This document shows, piece by piece, positions 8,264 through 18,076 of a stretch of 50,080 nt of DNA. Origin of the DNA: Methanocalculus sp. Its GTDB lineage: Archaea; Halobacteriota; Methanomicrobia; Methanomicrobiales; Methanocorpusculaceae. The translations under genes and the position numbers were made by a program. Under the pieces are notes generated by a model. It was not told the DNA's origin, ran no database searches, and saw only the letters and a program-made list of their open reading frames with translations. Every line of letters begins with the position of its first letter. Position 1 is the first letter of the stretch. The stretch covers positions 1 through 50,080 of the forward strand of contig DUKV01000041.1 of assembly GCA_013329165.1 (NCBI GenBank), written 5' to 3'.

Positions 8264-8727
8264 TTACAGGTCAGGCGGTCTGCCTTGGGCCGGATATCGA
8301 TACTGATCTCATCATCGCCGGGAGGTACCTCAGGACAAAGGATCGGTCTGTCTGGGGGGCACATGTCTTTGAAGATCTGGATCCCTCACTTGCCGGGCGA
8401 TTATCGGGTGCGATCATTGTTGCCGGTCGGAACTTTGGGTGCGGCTCATCACGTGAACAGGCACCGGTTGCGCTCAGGGAGGCTGGTGTCGTTGCCGTCA
8501 TCTCTCCTCTCTTTGCCCGCATCTTCTTCAGGAATGCAATCAATGTCGGCCTGCCGGTGCTTGAGGCGGATCTCACCTGCCGGGATGGGGATCAGATCGC
8601 AATCAACCTCAATGAAGGGGTGATAGAGGTGGCAGAAACCCGCTATTCCTTCACCCCGCTCTCGCCCCGGATGCGTGATATTCTTGATGCCGGGGGGCTG
8701 GTCACATACTGGAGGGGGAAGGCATGA
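8260..8727 (+). CDS. aksE: Homoaconitase small subunit AksE
   Basis: Small (swivel-domain) subunit, 155 residues, partner of AksD. It shows PDIDTDLIIAGRYLRT (11-26) and the conserved NFGCGSSREQAP. The YLRT loop at 23-26 is the sequence associated with homoaconitase substrate specificity in the characterised Methanocaldococcus small subunit; isopropylmalate isomerase subunits carry a different, uncharged tail in this loop. This is the best in-sequence evidence that the operon makes coenzyme B intermediates rather than leucine. The ATG overlaps the aksD stop (ATGA); a longer frame to 8233 is less likely. Confidence 0.88.
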   Translation: MITGQAVCLGPDIDTDLIIAGRYLRTKDRSVWGAHVFEDLDPSLAGRLSGAIIVAGRNFGCGSSREQAPVALREAGVVAVISPLFARIFFRNAINVGLPVLEADLTCRDGDQIAINLNEGVIEVAETRYSFTPLSPRMRDILDAGGLVTYWRGKA

Positions 8728-9527
8728 TATTCCCGCCGGAATGCAAAGTGGTCGGCCATGCCTTTGGGAAACCCGTTGGCGACAGAGTGTACTTCCTCTC
8801 CGAATACCTGGTCAGGCGGGTTCGGGACGGGTTTGAACTCCTCAGGGTGACACCTGATCCTGATGGCACCGGAATGATGCGGAACATCCTCCACGAAGAG
8901 GTGCTTGCAACCGCTGAAGAGACGGTGATGTTCTCGGAGCGGGTGAACCAGCACAATCGTGCGGGTATGGTCAGGCGTGCCCTCTCAACCGGAAAACGCT
9001 GCACCATCTTCGGGGCAATGGACGAACATATGAACTTCGTCCTGGATCCCGATCTCTCTCTCTTTGAAACCGTGCATGTCTATGATATCAAGCCCCCAAG
9101 GGCAAATCTCTCGGTGACGATCGAGAGCCTTGAAGAAGAGGGGCTTCTTGGAGAGCTGAACTGCATCTTTGATCATCATGTCAGGGATATCTCCAGAATT
9201 GATGCCGATGTCTTTCCCTGCCGGGCAGGAGGATTTGAGAAGACCCTTGACATGGATCCGATGGAGGGAGGGGAGCGGGTGGCGGGCTGCCTGACCGGAC
9301 GGCAGCTCTACCAGGAATGCTATGGGAACAACTTCACTTCCATTGATATCTGTCCGTTCTCCTCTGTATCGCAGGAGCCGTTTATTGCACGATGTTGCAG
9401 GAAGGAACGGAGTGGGGTCGGGATATACAATGGCTATTTTGGCGCGGTCGTTCACTGGGGCGCATCCCCAAAGACAATTCTTGATGCAGTCTGTGAGATG
9501 ATCACTCTGTGGAGACAGAAGCAATGA
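8724..9527 (+). CDS. Cys-rich protein of unknown function embedded between aksE and aksF
   Basis: I do not recognise a characterised family. The 267-residue product has ten cysteines (7, 93, 147, 166, 189, 199, 210, 224, 225, 257), six of them between 166 and 225, and a D150-H151-H152 triplet that could bind metal. No signal peptide or membrane segment is visible, so it is probably cytoplasmic. It starts within the aksE stop (ATGA) and ends within the aksF start (ATGA), so it is inside the coupled block. That placement makes a direct role in coenzyme B synthesis likely: it could be an Fe-S or Zn protein, for example a sulfur carrier or a partner of the radical SAM protein. This role is inference only. 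Confidence 0.8.
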   Translation: MIFPPECKVVGHAFGKPVGDRVYFLSEYLVRRVRDGFELLRVTPDPDGTGMMRNILHEEVLATAEETVMFSERVNQHNRAGMVRRALSTGKRCTIFGAMDEHMNFVLDPDLSLFETVHVYDIKPPRANLSVTIESLEEEGLLGELNCIFDHHVRDISRIDADVFPCRAGGFEKTLDMDPMEGGERVAGCLTGRQLYQECYGNNFTSIDICPFSSVSQEPFIARCCRKERSGVGIYNGYFGAVVHWGASPKTILDAVCEMITLWRQKQ

Positions 9528-10486
9528 CCAGAATAGCGGTTGTATCCGGTGATGGGATCGGGCAGGAGGTGATCCCGGTTGCATGGGATATCATCGGATC
9601 GCTCCACCCGGAATTTGACTCATTTGAGGTGGAGGTCGGATATGCCAGGTGGCAGAAGAGCGGTGTTGCCTGCGCAGACGATGATATCACTGCATTAAAA
9701 AGCGCTGATGCGATCCTTTTTGGTGCGATCACCACGCCCCCAGACCCATGTTACCAGTCGGTCATCCTCAGGATCCGGCAGGCACTTGATCTCTATGCAA
9801 ACCTCCGTCCCGTGAAGGGTGATTTGTTTGATATCATCATCGTGAGGGAGAACTCCGAGGGACTATACTCCGGTATCGAATGGCGGGAGAAGGATCGCGC
9901 CTGCACTGTCAGAGTCGTCTCGGTTGAGGGGAGCAGGCGGATTGCACGGGCCGCCATCCGGCTAGCAGGGGAACGGGGTTGCCTCCTGACGATCGGGAAC
10001 AAGGCAAATGTCATCAAATCCGACGTGCTCTTCCGTGACATCTGCTGCCATGAGGCAGCAAAAGCTGGCATCTCCTTTGAGGCATGCTACATCGATTCAC
10101 TTGCGCTTGATCTTCTCCTCCATCCTGCAAGGTATGGCGTCATCGTTACCACAAACATCTTCGGGGATATCCTCTCGGATGTCGCCGGGTATCTGGTAGG
10201 CGGGCTGGGGATGCTCCCTTCGGCCAATATCGGGGATCGATACGCACTCTTTGAGCCGGTACATGGATCGGCACCGGATATCGCAGGGCAGGGAATTGCA
10301 AACCCGGTTGCTGCGATCAGGAGCGGGGCAATGCTCCTTGAACATCTCGGGTATCGGGATGATGCCCTGCGTATCGAAGCAGCCCTCCAGGCTGTTATCC
10401 GGCGCGGGATCACGACTCCCGATCTCGGGGGGACTGCAACCACGATATCATTTGGGGAAGCAGTAAAGGCAGAGCTTGGGATCTGA
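9524..10486 (+). CDS. aksF: Homoisocitrate dehydrogenase family AksF
   Basis: AksF oxidatively decarboxylates homoisocitrate and its longer homologues, finishing each elongation round of the 2-oxosuberate pathway. The 320-residue protein has the isopropylmalate/isocitrate dehydrogenase pattern: GDGIGQEV near the N-terminus, RENSEGLYSG, the catalytic-lysine stretch NKANVIKSD, TTNIFGDILSD for metal binding, and EPVHGSAPDIAGQGIANP for the nucleotide. The ATG at 9524 overlaps the stop of the upstream gene; a GTG at 9509 is an alternative. By sequence alone LeuB cannot be excluded, but the operon supports AksF. It is the last gene of the block, 59 bp before nfo. Confidence 0.87.
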   Translation: MTRIAVVSGDGIGQEVIPVAWDIIGSLHPEFDSFEVEVGYARWQKSGVACADDDITALKSADAILFGAITTPPDPCYQSVILRIRQALDLYANLRPVKGDLFDIIIVRENSEGLYSGIEWREKDRACTVRVVSVEGSRRIARAAIRLAGERGCLLTIGNKANVIKSDVLFRDICCHEAAKAGISFEACYIDSLALDLLLHPARYGVIVTTNIFGDILSDVAGYLVGGLGMLPSANIGDRYALFEPVHGSAPDIAGQGIANPVAAIRSGAMLLEHLGYRDDALRIEAALQAVIRRGITTPDLGGTATTISFGEAVKAELGI

Positions 10487-10545
10487 TCGCGGACTGACTG
10501 CCTTTTCCCATACGTTTTCTTCATCTGCCGGAGTACTATACCAGC

Positions 10546-11388
10546 ATGGTATCTGTCGGCGTCCATGTCTCGATCGCAGGATCGATCGATCGTGCCGTAT
10601 CCCGCGCTACCGAGCGGGGATGCGACACCTTTCAGATCTTCTCACGCAATCCACGGGGCTGGAGGTACAAGCCTCTGATCCACGAGTCCTCATCAGCGTT
10701 TACCCGGGCAATGGCGGCCTCCGGGATCGGCCCTGCTGTTGTCCATATGCCGTATCTTCCCAATTTTGCCTCTGAGAAGGACATTATCTACTCCCAGTCG
10801 GTTGAGAGCCTCTCGGTTGAACTCTCACGGTGCGCGGATCTCCATGTCCCGTTTCTGGTAACGCACCTTGGGCATCATGGCCCTTCTGGAAAAGAGGATG
10901 GCAGACGGCGGGTGGCTGATGCGATCAACATAGCACTCGAAGATGCACCCGCCGGTGTCTTCCTTCTCCTTGAGAATACTGCCGGGGAGAAGAATTCGGT
11001 CGGGAGCGATCTTGCGGATATCGGGGATATCATCGGAAGAATCCATGATCAGAAGAGGATAAAAGTCTGCTTTGATACCTGCCATGCCTTTGCGGCAGGA
11101 TATGATCTCAGGACTCCGGAGGCTGTAGGAGAGACATTCGATCGGTTTGATTCAGAAATAGGATTTGATCTCCTCCCGCTCATTCATCTCAATGATACAA
11201 AAGGAAGACTTGGGTCCGGCCTTGACCGGCACGAACATATCGGTCTTGGGCAGATCGGGGAGGAGGGGATCCGATCCATCCTCCATCACCCCCGCCTCCG
11301 GAATCTCCCTTTCATCATGGAGACGCCGGAGGATGATACCCGTGATGACATCGGCAATATCGCCAGAGTCCGGCAATTGGCGGCTTAG
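10546..11388 (+). CDS. nfo: Endonuclease IV (apurinic/apyrimidinic endonuclease)
   Basis: A 280-residue AP endonuclease of the Nfo TIM-barrel family, which cleaves abasic sites in base-excision repair using three zinc ions. It shows GVHVSIAGSIDRAV at the N-terminus, THLGHHG, LLENTAGEKNSVG, CFDTCHAFAAGYDL and HLNDTKGRLGSGLDRHEHIGLG as separate family blocks containing the metal-binding His, Glu and Asp residues. Length matches the family (about 280). The start ATG is not preceded by a clear ribosome binding site. Its last bases overlap the convergent surface-protein gene by 4 bp. Confidence 0.95.
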   Translation: MVSVGVHVSIAGSIDRAVSRATERGCDTFQIFSRNPRGWRYKPLIHESSSAFTRAMAASGIGPAVVHMPYLPNFASEKDIIYSQSVESLSVELSRCADLHVPFLVTHLGHHGPSGKEDGRRRVADAINIALEDAPAGVFLLLENTAGEKNSVGSDLADIGDIIGRIHDQKRIKVCFDTCHAFAAGYDLRTPEAVGETFDRFDSEIGFDLLPLIHLNDTKGRLGSGLDRHEHIGLGQIGEEGIRSILHHPRLRNLPFIMETPEDDTRDDIGNIARVRQLAA

Positions 11389-12635
11389 TTTCTCTTTCTT
11401 GTATAGATGAGGGTGGCTGAGGCCGTTCCGACTGCTGCTGCAAGGATGCCGAAGCCGGGGGATTCTGTTGGTTCTGGTTCTGCGGGGATGGTCTGAGGGT
11501 CAAATATCAGGAACCATCCTTCAACCTCTCCGGTATGCCGCGACCATCCACCGACAGCAACCCGATCATCTGATATGGGTACAACTTCAGTGAACCTCCC
11601 ATCTGCATCAAGCAGGCGTTCAGAATCGATAACTGTGCCATCAGATCCAAGTATGGCCATGAAGGGGTTGGATGGTCCGGTTGCACCAGCAACCAGATAA
11701 TGATCACCAAACGGTGCAATTCCATAGGCCGCATATCCCTGGAGTTTTTCTTCCCGGATCAGATCTCCCTCATCTGAAACCCTGAGTGCCCATGCTTCCC
11801 CTTCGGAATAGCCATAGGGGTGAGTTCCCCCGACGATCAGATACCCCTTATTCACTTCGGTGATTGCGAAGAGTGAACGTTCATCATACTGTTCTCTCCA
11901 TATAACCTCACCGGAAGAATCGATCTTTGTCAGGTGCCCGTATCTGACGGTGGTTGTTTCAACAGGATCTCCGGTATTACCGATTATGAGATATCCCCCA
12001 TCATCTGTCTGTAGAATATCATGAATCGATACTCCTTCATACGTGGTCAAACCCAGAAACTCTCCATCGAGGCTGTACCGGGTGAGAAAACCACTGACTC
12101 CTTCGGGATCATCCGCAGGTGCCCAGGTCCATCCTGCGAGGAGAATCTCCTCACCCTGTACGATGATTGCTGCGGGTGCATCTCCAACACGTTCTTTATT
12201 CCAGATGAGATCGCCATTCTGATCGAGCATCATCAGGTAGCCGGTTCCAGTCATTGCCGCTGTGGGGCTGTCAGGGTTGACCCAGTCATCAAGTGAAGCA
12301 ATAAGGATTCTCCCGTCATCGAGCTCATTTATTGAGACAATTCGTTTACCTTTGTACATTTGTGACCAGATCTCTTCCCCATCTGGATTAGTCTTCATAA
12401 GGAACGCTTTTTGATCTGTATTTGGTCTGAATGCATGACCCCCGATAAGGTATCCTCCATCACGCGCCTCTTCAATCACAAAGATATCCGTATATTGTGC
12501 CAGGGAGTACGTCAGGTTTTTCTGTTCACCTGAAACGATCTCTACGGCTGTCACTGTGCCGAAAAAACCAGTGATGCAGATTGCAAGGAGGATTGTCCAT
12601 GCAGTTTTTTGTAAAATAGCTGATCTTGGATTCAT
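11385..12635 (-). CDS. Secreted beta-propeller-like surface protein with PGF-CTERM-like anchor
   Basis: A 416-residue exported protein of unknown ligand. An N-terminal signal segment (residues 12-30, WTILLAICITGFFG) is followed by about six repeats of the form DGGYLIGG...KTNPDGEEIW, typical of bacterial and archaeal beta-propeller sheets. The C-terminus is Pro/Glu-rich (PAEPEPTESPGFG), then a hydrophobic stretch and TRKRN. This SPGF-hydrophobic-basic ending resembles the PGF-CTERM sorting signal handled by archaeosortase, so lipid anchoring to the cell surface is plausible. It is divergent from endA across a short gap and convergent with nfo. Confidence 0.82.
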   Translation of the reverse strand: MNPRSAILQKTAWTILLAICITGFFGTVTAVEIVSGEQKNLTYSLAQYTDIFVIEEARDGGYLIGGHAFRPNTDQKAFLMKTNPDGEEIWSQMYKGKRIVSINELDDGRILIASLDDWVNPDSPTAAMTGTGYLMMLDQNGDLIWNKERVGDAPAAIIVQGEEILLAGWTWAPADDPEGVSGFLTRYSLDGEFLGLTTYEGVSIHDILQTDDGGYLIIGNTGDPVETTTVRYGHLTKIDSSGEVIWREQYDERSLFAITEVNKGYLIVGGTHPYGYSEGEAWALRVSDEGDLIREEKLQGYAAYGIAPFGDHYLVAGATGPSNPFMAILGSDGTVIDSERLLDADGRFTEVVPISDDRVAVGGWSRHTGEVEGWFLIFDPQTIPAEPEPTESPGFGILAAAVGTASATLIYTRKRN

Positions 12636-12735
12636 GCTATCACTCTTGTGCAGTTAAAGTATTTTACAAAGTACATTGAAAGCATTTCTTCTTCAGAAGT
12701 GTGTTTATCTTGGATCACCACCAATACCAGAGGCA

Positions 12736-13749
12736 GTGAAGGCAATATTTGATGGAACATCTATCCGGACAGGACCAGATGGCATATCGCTCTATGAGCA
12801 GAGCGGATATGGTCGGCCAGGCGAATCCGGGCTCGCCCTTTCCGTTGAGGAGTCACTCTACCTCATCCAGCGAGGGAAACTGGATGTGGAAGGCTATGAT
12901 TTCGATTCACTCCTGATGCAGTCGGTTAATCATCCGGAGACCGGAGCAAATTTTCTCAGATCCTTTATAGTATATCGTGACATCCGTGAGCGGGGCTATG
13001 TCATCCAGCCGGGCCCGCATGACTTCCGCGTCTTCAGGCGTGGCCAGAGGCCGGGGAAGGGGACGAGCCAGTACCTGATCCGGGTCCTCTCAGAGCGCGA
13101 TCTGGTGTCGTTTCCGGTTCTCATACGCGAAGTGGCAACCGCTGAGCATATGAGGAAGAATTTCATACTTGCCGTTGTCGATGACGAAGAGGAGCTGACC
13201 CATTATGATATCAGGTTCCACCGGCCAAAAGCCCGTGACTTTACAGCCTTTGAATCAGAGGTTGTTGCTGTACCTGCCGGATCCTCTGCCATGGTCTTTG
13301 GAGAAGGAGCAATTATGCTCGAGAAACAGTGGTTTGGAACCCGCCTGGATCAGGATCGGCTCATCCTCTCTCCACCCGAGGTACTCTATCTCCTTGATCA
13401 GGGAACTCTCACCTTCCCGGAAACAACAATTGATCGATCCACCTATTTTGCATCTGCTCTCTCTCTTGATGATGAGCTGAAGGAGAAGCTCACCGTCTAT
13501 TCCAGACTCAGGTCACTTGGATATACGCCGAGGACCGGGTACAAATTCGGCCACCACTTCAGGGTCTATACCGAGAGCAATACCCATTCAGAGATGCTTG
13601 TCCATGCGATCAGTGAAGGTGCAGAGATTCCCATTTCGACCATCTCACGGTCAGTCAGGATGGCCCATAGCGTGAAAAAGAAGATGTTGTTTGCCTGTAT
13701 ACAGAATGAAGAGATCGTGTACATCGAGTTTGCACGGATAAAGTTGTGA
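12736..13749 (+). CDS. endA: tRNA-splicing endonuclease EndA (fused homodimeric type)
   Basis: EndA cuts introns from precursor tRNA and rRNA. The protein is the long, internally duplicated archaeal form: an N-terminal copy (SLYEQSGYGRP... ESLYLIQRGKL) and a C-terminal copy (EVLYLLDQGTL) that carries the catalytic triad, Y278 (GHHFRVY), H284 (THSEMLVH) and a Lys near 314 (MAHSVKKK). The frame opens further to a TTG at 12676, but that start lies only about 20 bp from the AT-rich promoter region and adds 20 residues unlike family N-termini. GTG at 12736 (VKAIFDG) fits better, although no well-spaced Shine-Dalgarno precedes it. trpS follows 10 bp downstream, a common archaeal pairing. Confidence 0.88.
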   Translation: MKAIFDGTSIRTGPDGISLYEQSGYGRPGESGLALSVEESLYLIQRGKLDVEGYDFDSLLMQSVNHPETGANFLRSFIVYRDIRERGYVIQPGPHDFRVFRRGQRPGKGTSQYLIRVLSERDLVSFPVLIREVATAEHMRKNFILAVVDDEEELTHYDIRFHRPKARDFTAFESEVVAVPAGSSAMVFGEGAIMLEKQWFGTRLDQDRLILSPPEVLYLLDQGTLTFPETTIDRSTYFASALSLDDELKEKLTVYSRLRSLGYTPRTGYKFGHHFRVYTESNTHSEMLVHAISEGAEIPISTISRSVRMAHSVKKKMLFACIQNEEIVYIEFARIKL

Positions 13750-13759
13750 GAGTACCGTT

Positions 13760-15010
13760 ATGGAATCCGGAATAAATCCATGGTCAGGCAGCCAGAGCGT
13801 TGATATCGATCGCCTCTTTGCTGAATTTGGGATTGCACCAGTTGAAGATGAGGTAGCAACGCTGAAGAACCAGCCATCATTCTTCCGGCGGAAGATCGTT
13901 CTCGGTCACCGGGATTATGGTCCGATCGTTGATGCGATCAACTCCGGCTCCCGGTTTAATGTGATGACCGGATTTATGCCTTCAGGTCATCCCCATCTTG
14001 GCCACCTGATGGTGATGCGTGAGGTGGTCTGGCATGTCGAACAGGGGGGGTCCGGGTATGTTGCAATCGCAGATCGTGAGGCGCATGCGGTCCGCGGCCT
14101 CTCCTGGGACGATTGCAAGAGATATGGGCGTGAATATCTCGAATGCCTCTATGCACTCGGATTTGAAGGAACAACCTACTATCAGAGCGAGAACGAGCAG
14201 CTGAAGGACCTTGCATTTGAAGCGGCAATCAAGATCAACTTCTCGGATCTCCAGGCGATCTATGGATTCTCACAGGAGACTGCGCTGGCCCATGCAGACT
14301 CGGTTGCCACACAGGTTGCAGATATCCTGTATCCGCAGCTGATGGAGGGGCCGGCGCCAACAGTTGTCCCGGTAGGAATCGATCAGGATCCGCATATCCG
14401 GCTCACCCGTGATATCGCACATAAGATGCGGTGGTTCACGGTGCTGGATCAGGATGCTGTCATCAGTGTCAGGTCAAAGAATGCCCCTGTTCATGCGATG
14501 GATGCGATTGCTGCGGCATTCCCCGGATCGAAACGGTATGAGGGGCATGTTGATGTCCCCGGTGCAGACTGCCTCTCTGTCTCTGAAAAGGTCCGTGCAG
14601 TTGAGGTTGCGGAAGGCGGCTATGGCTTCATCACCCCCTCCTCCACGTATCACTCCTTCATGCAGGGGCTGCAGGGGGGGAAGATGTCAAGCAGTGTACC
14701 TGACTCTCTCTTCTGGTTCGATGAATCCGGTGCAGATGTGAAACGGAAGGTGATGGGAGCCCTTACCGGAGGAAGGATGACGAAAGAGGAGCAGATTCGG
14801 CTCGGAGGGGAGCCTGACGGCTGCCCGGTCTATCTCTTAAATCTCTTCCATATGGTTCCGGATGACGAAGAACTCCTTGAGATCAGGACGCAATGCCTCT
14901 CCGGCTCACTCCTCTGCGGTGCCTGCAAGAAGGCGACATTCGAGCGGGTGAAAGCATTCCTCTCGGACTTCAGGGAGAAAAGGGATGCAGTCTCCCATAT
15001 GGTGGTGTAA
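13760..15010 (+). CDS. trpS: Tryptophanyl-tRNA synthetase, archaeal type
   Basis: Charges tRNA-Trp with tryptophan in the cytoplasm. The 416-residue class I synthetase carries the HIGH-like signature PSGHPHLGH (74-82) and KMSSS (308-312). VPVGIDQDPHIRLTRDIA is the conserved stretch of archaeal and eukaryotic TrpRS. No extra N- or C-terminal domain is present beyond the usual archaeal length. The gene lies between endA and pheS with gaps of 10 and 3 bp, so endA-trpS-pheS-pheT is probably one transcript. Confidence 0.96.
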   Translation: MESGINPWSGSQSVDIDRLFAEFGIAPVEDEVATLKNQPSFFRRKIVLGHRDYGPIVDAINSGSRFNVMTGFMPSGHPHLGHLMVMREVVWHVEQGGSGYVAIADREAHAVRGLSWDDCKRYGREYLECLYALGFEGTTYYQSENEQLKDLAFEAAIKINFSDLQAIYGFSQETALAHADSVATQVADILYPQLMEGPAPTVVPVGIDQDPHIRLTRDIAHKMRWFTVLDQDAVISVRSKNAPVHAMDAIAAAFPGSKRYEGHVDVPGADCLSVSEKVRAVEVAEGGYGFITPSSTYHSFMQGLQGGKMSSSVPDSLFWFDESGADVKRKVMGALTGGRMTKEEQIRLGGEPDGCPVYLLNLFHMVPDDEELLEIRTQCLSGSLLCGACKKATFERVKAFLSDFREKRDAVSHMVV

Positions 15011-15013
15011 TAG

Positions 15014-16450
15014 ATGGAACTGACAGCAAATGAAAAACGGCTTCTGGCTGAACTTGGAAACCTCGGCTCAGCCGAAGCATCGGTTCTTGCAGATGCGCTC
15101 TCAACCGACGCCGCCGCAGTTGTACAGTGGGCACACCTTGCCGCAGGCAGAGGACTTGTCCAGGTCAGCCGCGAGGTGCAGGAAGAATATCGGCTCACCG
15201 AAGAGGGAGAGGCCTATGCCAGAGACGGCCTCCCTGAACGACAGGTAGTCGGGAGCATCGATGGAGAAATCCCGATGGGAGAACTCTCCCGGCACCCTCT
15301 TGCAAAGGTGGCAATCGGCTGGATGCGGAAGAATAACTGGATCACCATAGATCGCGGGATTGCAAAGAAGGCTGATTCAACCCCTGAAAGCCCTGAAGAG
15401 CTTGCACTCAAAAAGATTGCTGCTGGTGTTGCCGACCCCGGAGAGTGTGGAGAGTTGAAATCACGGGGGCTCGTCACCGTTCATGAGGAAGTCCGGTGGA
15501 TTATTGAGATCACCCCTGATGGAAAGAAACTCCTTGAAGCAGGAATCGATCTCCGCCCTGAAGTCGGCACACTCACCCGTGAGCAGATCATCTCCGGGTC
15601 ATGGAGAGATGAAGCACTCCGCCGCTACAGCCTGGCTACCCCACCACGCCGGATATATCCGGGAAAACCCCATCCGTACCGGCAGATCCTCGATGAAGTA
15701 CGTACCCTGCTCCTTGAGATGGGTTTCTCGGAGTTCTCCGGGAACATCGTCCAGAGCGTCTTCTGGAACTTCGATGCCCTCTTCCAGCCGCAGGATCATC
15801 CTGCCCGTGAGATGCAGGATACCTTCTACCTCGATCTCACCTCCCCTCTCCCGGATGGATGGGAGAAGATACGCGATATGCATGAGCATGGTGGCGAGAC
15901 CTCATCGACCGGATGGGGTGGTTCCTGGGATAGAAGAAAGGCTGAGGGCTCAGTTCTCAGAACCCATTCAACCGCCCTCTCGATCCAGTATCTCGCAGCA
16001 CACCCGGAACCCCCGGTAAAGGGCTTCTCCCTCTCACGCGTCTATCGGCGTGAATCAATTGATCCCACCCACCTTGCCGAGTTCGAGCAGCTTGAAGGGA
16101 TCGTGATGGATGAGTATGTCACCTTCAGCCATCTCCTTGGTTTCTTAAAGGAGTTCTATCACCGGATGGGGTTCCCGGATGTCAGGTTCCGGCCTGCGTA
16201 CTTCCCCTATACCGAACCCTCTGTTGAGCCTGAGGTCTGGGTGGATGGACTTGGATGGGTGGAGCTTGGAGGTGCAGGTATCTTCCGTGAAGAGGTGACC
16301 TCGCCGTTTGGGATCTCGCATCCTGTTCTGGCATGGGGCCTTGGTATCTCACGGGTTGCGATGCTCCGCCTGGGTTTGAAAGATCTCCGGCAGCTCTATA
16401 AGAGTGATATCGACTGGATCCGAAATACTCCATCATACCGGAGGATCTAG
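15014..16450 (+). CDS. pheS: Phenylalanyl-tRNA synthetase alpha subunit
   Basis: Catalytic subunit of the heterotetrameric PheRS. The 478-residue product has the archaeal/eukaryotic layout: an N-terminal set of winged-helix segments (roughly residues 1-170) and a class II core. Recognisable core blocks are [64 protein letters not shown] and a final motif 3 region [20 protein letters not shown]. It starts 3 bp after trpS and ends 2 bp before pheT, which encodes its partner. Confidence 0.97.
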   Translation: MELTANEKRLLAELGNLGSAEASVLADALSTDAAAVVQWAHLAAGRGLVQVSREVQEEYRLTEEGEAYARDGLPERQVVGSIDGEIPMGELSRHPLAKVAIGWMRKNNWITIDRGIAKKADSTPESPEELALKKIAAGVADPGECGELKSRGLVTVHEEVRWIIEITPDGKKLLEAGIDLRPEVGTLTREQIISGSWRDEALRRYSLATPPRRIYPGKPHPYRQILDEVRTLLLEMGFSEFSGNIVQSVFWNFDALFQPQDHPAREMQDTFYLDLTSPLPDGWEKIRDMHEHGGETSSTGWGGSWDRRKAEGSVLRTHSTALSIQYLAAHPEPPVKGFSLSRVYRRESIDPTHLAEFEQLEGIVMDEYVTFSHLLGFLKEFYHRMGFPDVRFRPAYFPYTEPSVEPEVWVDGLGWVELGGAGIFREEVTSPFGISHPVLAWGLGISRVAMLRLGLKDLRQLYKSDIDWIRNTPSYRRI

Positions 16451-16452
16451 GA

Positions 16453-18069
16453 ATGGCGATTATTACATTGAATTACGAGTATCTCGAACGCCTCACGAAA
16501 ACTGATAAAGATACGATCCTCAAAGCCCTGCCGATGATCGGATCTGATATCGAACGGCTTGAAGAGGATCATGCCGATCTCGAGTTCTTCCCGGACAGAA
16601 CAGATCTCTACTCTGTAGAAGGTGTTGCACGGGCGATGCGGGGCTTCCTTGGAATCGAGACAGGTCTGCCGGAATACCCGGTTCTGGAATCTGAGATCAG
16701 ATTCTCGGTCGATCCGGCCCTTGCCGGGATCCGCCCCATACTTGGATCCGCGGTGATCAGAAACCTCCGTTTCGATGATGCCTCGATCGAATCGGTGATG
16801 GCGCTGCAGGAGGCGCTCCACTGGGCGATAGGCCGGGGCCGGTCCAAGGTTGCAATCGGGCTTCATGATCTCTCTGCCATTACCCCGCCATTTCACTACA
16901 TCGCATCTCCACGGGATCGGCAGTTTGTGCCCCTTGACTATACCGAGCCGATGACGATGGATCAGATCTTAGCCGATCATCCAAAAGGAAGGGCATATGC
17001 AGGTATTGTTGAGCATTTTGACAGATTCCCATTGATCGTCGATGCCAATGATCAGGTTCTCTCATTCCCCCCGATCATCAATGGCGAGCTTACCCGGGTC
17101 ACCTCAGATACCACCGACATCCTCCTTGATGTCACCGGAACCGATGAGCGGGCGGTACAGAATACGGTTGCGATCATCTGTTCTGCATTTGCAGAAGCCG
17201 GTGGAACGATTCAGTCCGTCATCATTGACGGGCAGAAGACCCCCTCGCTGGCACCGGTTGAACGGATTATTGACTGTGATGAATGTGCACGACTGCTTGG
17301 TCTTCCGCTCACACCGGAATCGATCATCCCGCTTCTGGAGAAGATGCGGTTTGGAGCAGAACCCCTTGAGGGATCGAACGTTTTGGTCCGTGTGCCCTGT
17401 TTCCGTGCGGATATCATGCATGACTGGGATATCTTTGAGGATGTAGCCATTGCATATGGATTTGACCGGTTCCCTGCCACCCTTCCACCCACCTTCACCA
17501 TCGGAACAGAGGATCCGGCAAGCCGCCTTGCCCGTATCGTCTCCGGGATTGCAATTGGTCTTGGGTACACGGAAGTGATGCCGTTTACCCTGACAAATGA
17601 GCGGGTAAGTTATCAGCTGATGCAGCGGCCACGATCTGATGCCGCCCTGACGGTGCTCCACCCGATCTCAATCGAGAACACGATGGTCAGGACTGATCTC
17701 CTGCCGATGCTCCTTGAGATCCTTCAGCTGAATACACACCGGGAACTTCCGCAGCGGATCTTTGCGGTCGGGGATGTGAATGATGGTGCGATCACCTATC
17801 AGAAGGTGGCAGGTGCTGCCATCCATCCGTCAGCGGACTTCTCAGAGATCTATGCGACCGTGGATGCAATCCTGCGGGAACTGGGTGTCGAGACACTCAC
17901 CATTGCCGAATCTGATGACCCGGCGTTTCTTTCAGGCAGGCAGGGTGCTATCATGAATGGCTCGGAAAAAACAGGCTGTTTCGGGGAACTTCACCCCGAT
18001 GTGATTGTGGGATTCGATCTCGAACATCCGGTGATCGGGTTTGAGATCGATCTGAGACCATTTCTCTGA
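16453..18069 (+). CDS. pheT: Phenylalanyl-tRNA synthetase beta subunit
   Basis: The 538-residue beta subunit pairs with PheS and contributes editing and tRNA-recognition domains. The length (shorter than the about 800 residues of bacterial PheT) is that of archaeal and eukaryotic forms. Conserved blocks include [48 protein letters not shown] (B3/B4 editing region) and [20 protein letters not shown] (B5 region), with a degenerate synthetase-like C-terminal domain. It ends 8 bp before the convergent hisF stop. Confidence 0.96.
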   Translation: MAIITLNYEYLERLTKTDKDTILKALPMIGSDIERLEEDHADLEFFPDRTDLYSVEGVARAMRGFLGIETGLPEYPVLESEIRFSVDPALAGIRPILGSAVIRNLRFDDASIESVMALQEALHWAIGRGRSKVAIGLHDLSAITPPFHYIASPRDRQFVPLDYTEPMTMDQILADHPKGRAYAGIVEHFDRFPLIVDANDQVLSFPPIINGELTRVTSDTTDILLDVTGTDERAVQNTVAIICSAFAEAGGTIQSVIIDGQKTPSLAPVERIIDCDECARLLGLPLTPESIIPLLEKMRFGAEPLEGSNVLVRVPCFRADIMHDWDIFEDVAIAYGFDRFPATLPPTFTIGTEDPASRLARIVSGIAIGLGYTEVMPFTLTNERVSYQLMQRPRSDAALTVLHPISIENTMVRTDLLPMLLEILQLNTHRELPQRIFAVGDVNDGAITYQKVAGAAIHPSADFSEIYATVDAILRELGVETLTIAESDDPAFLSGRQGAIMNGSEKTGCFGELHPDVIVGFDLEHPVIGFEIDLRPFL

Positions 18070-18076
18070 TCGTATA

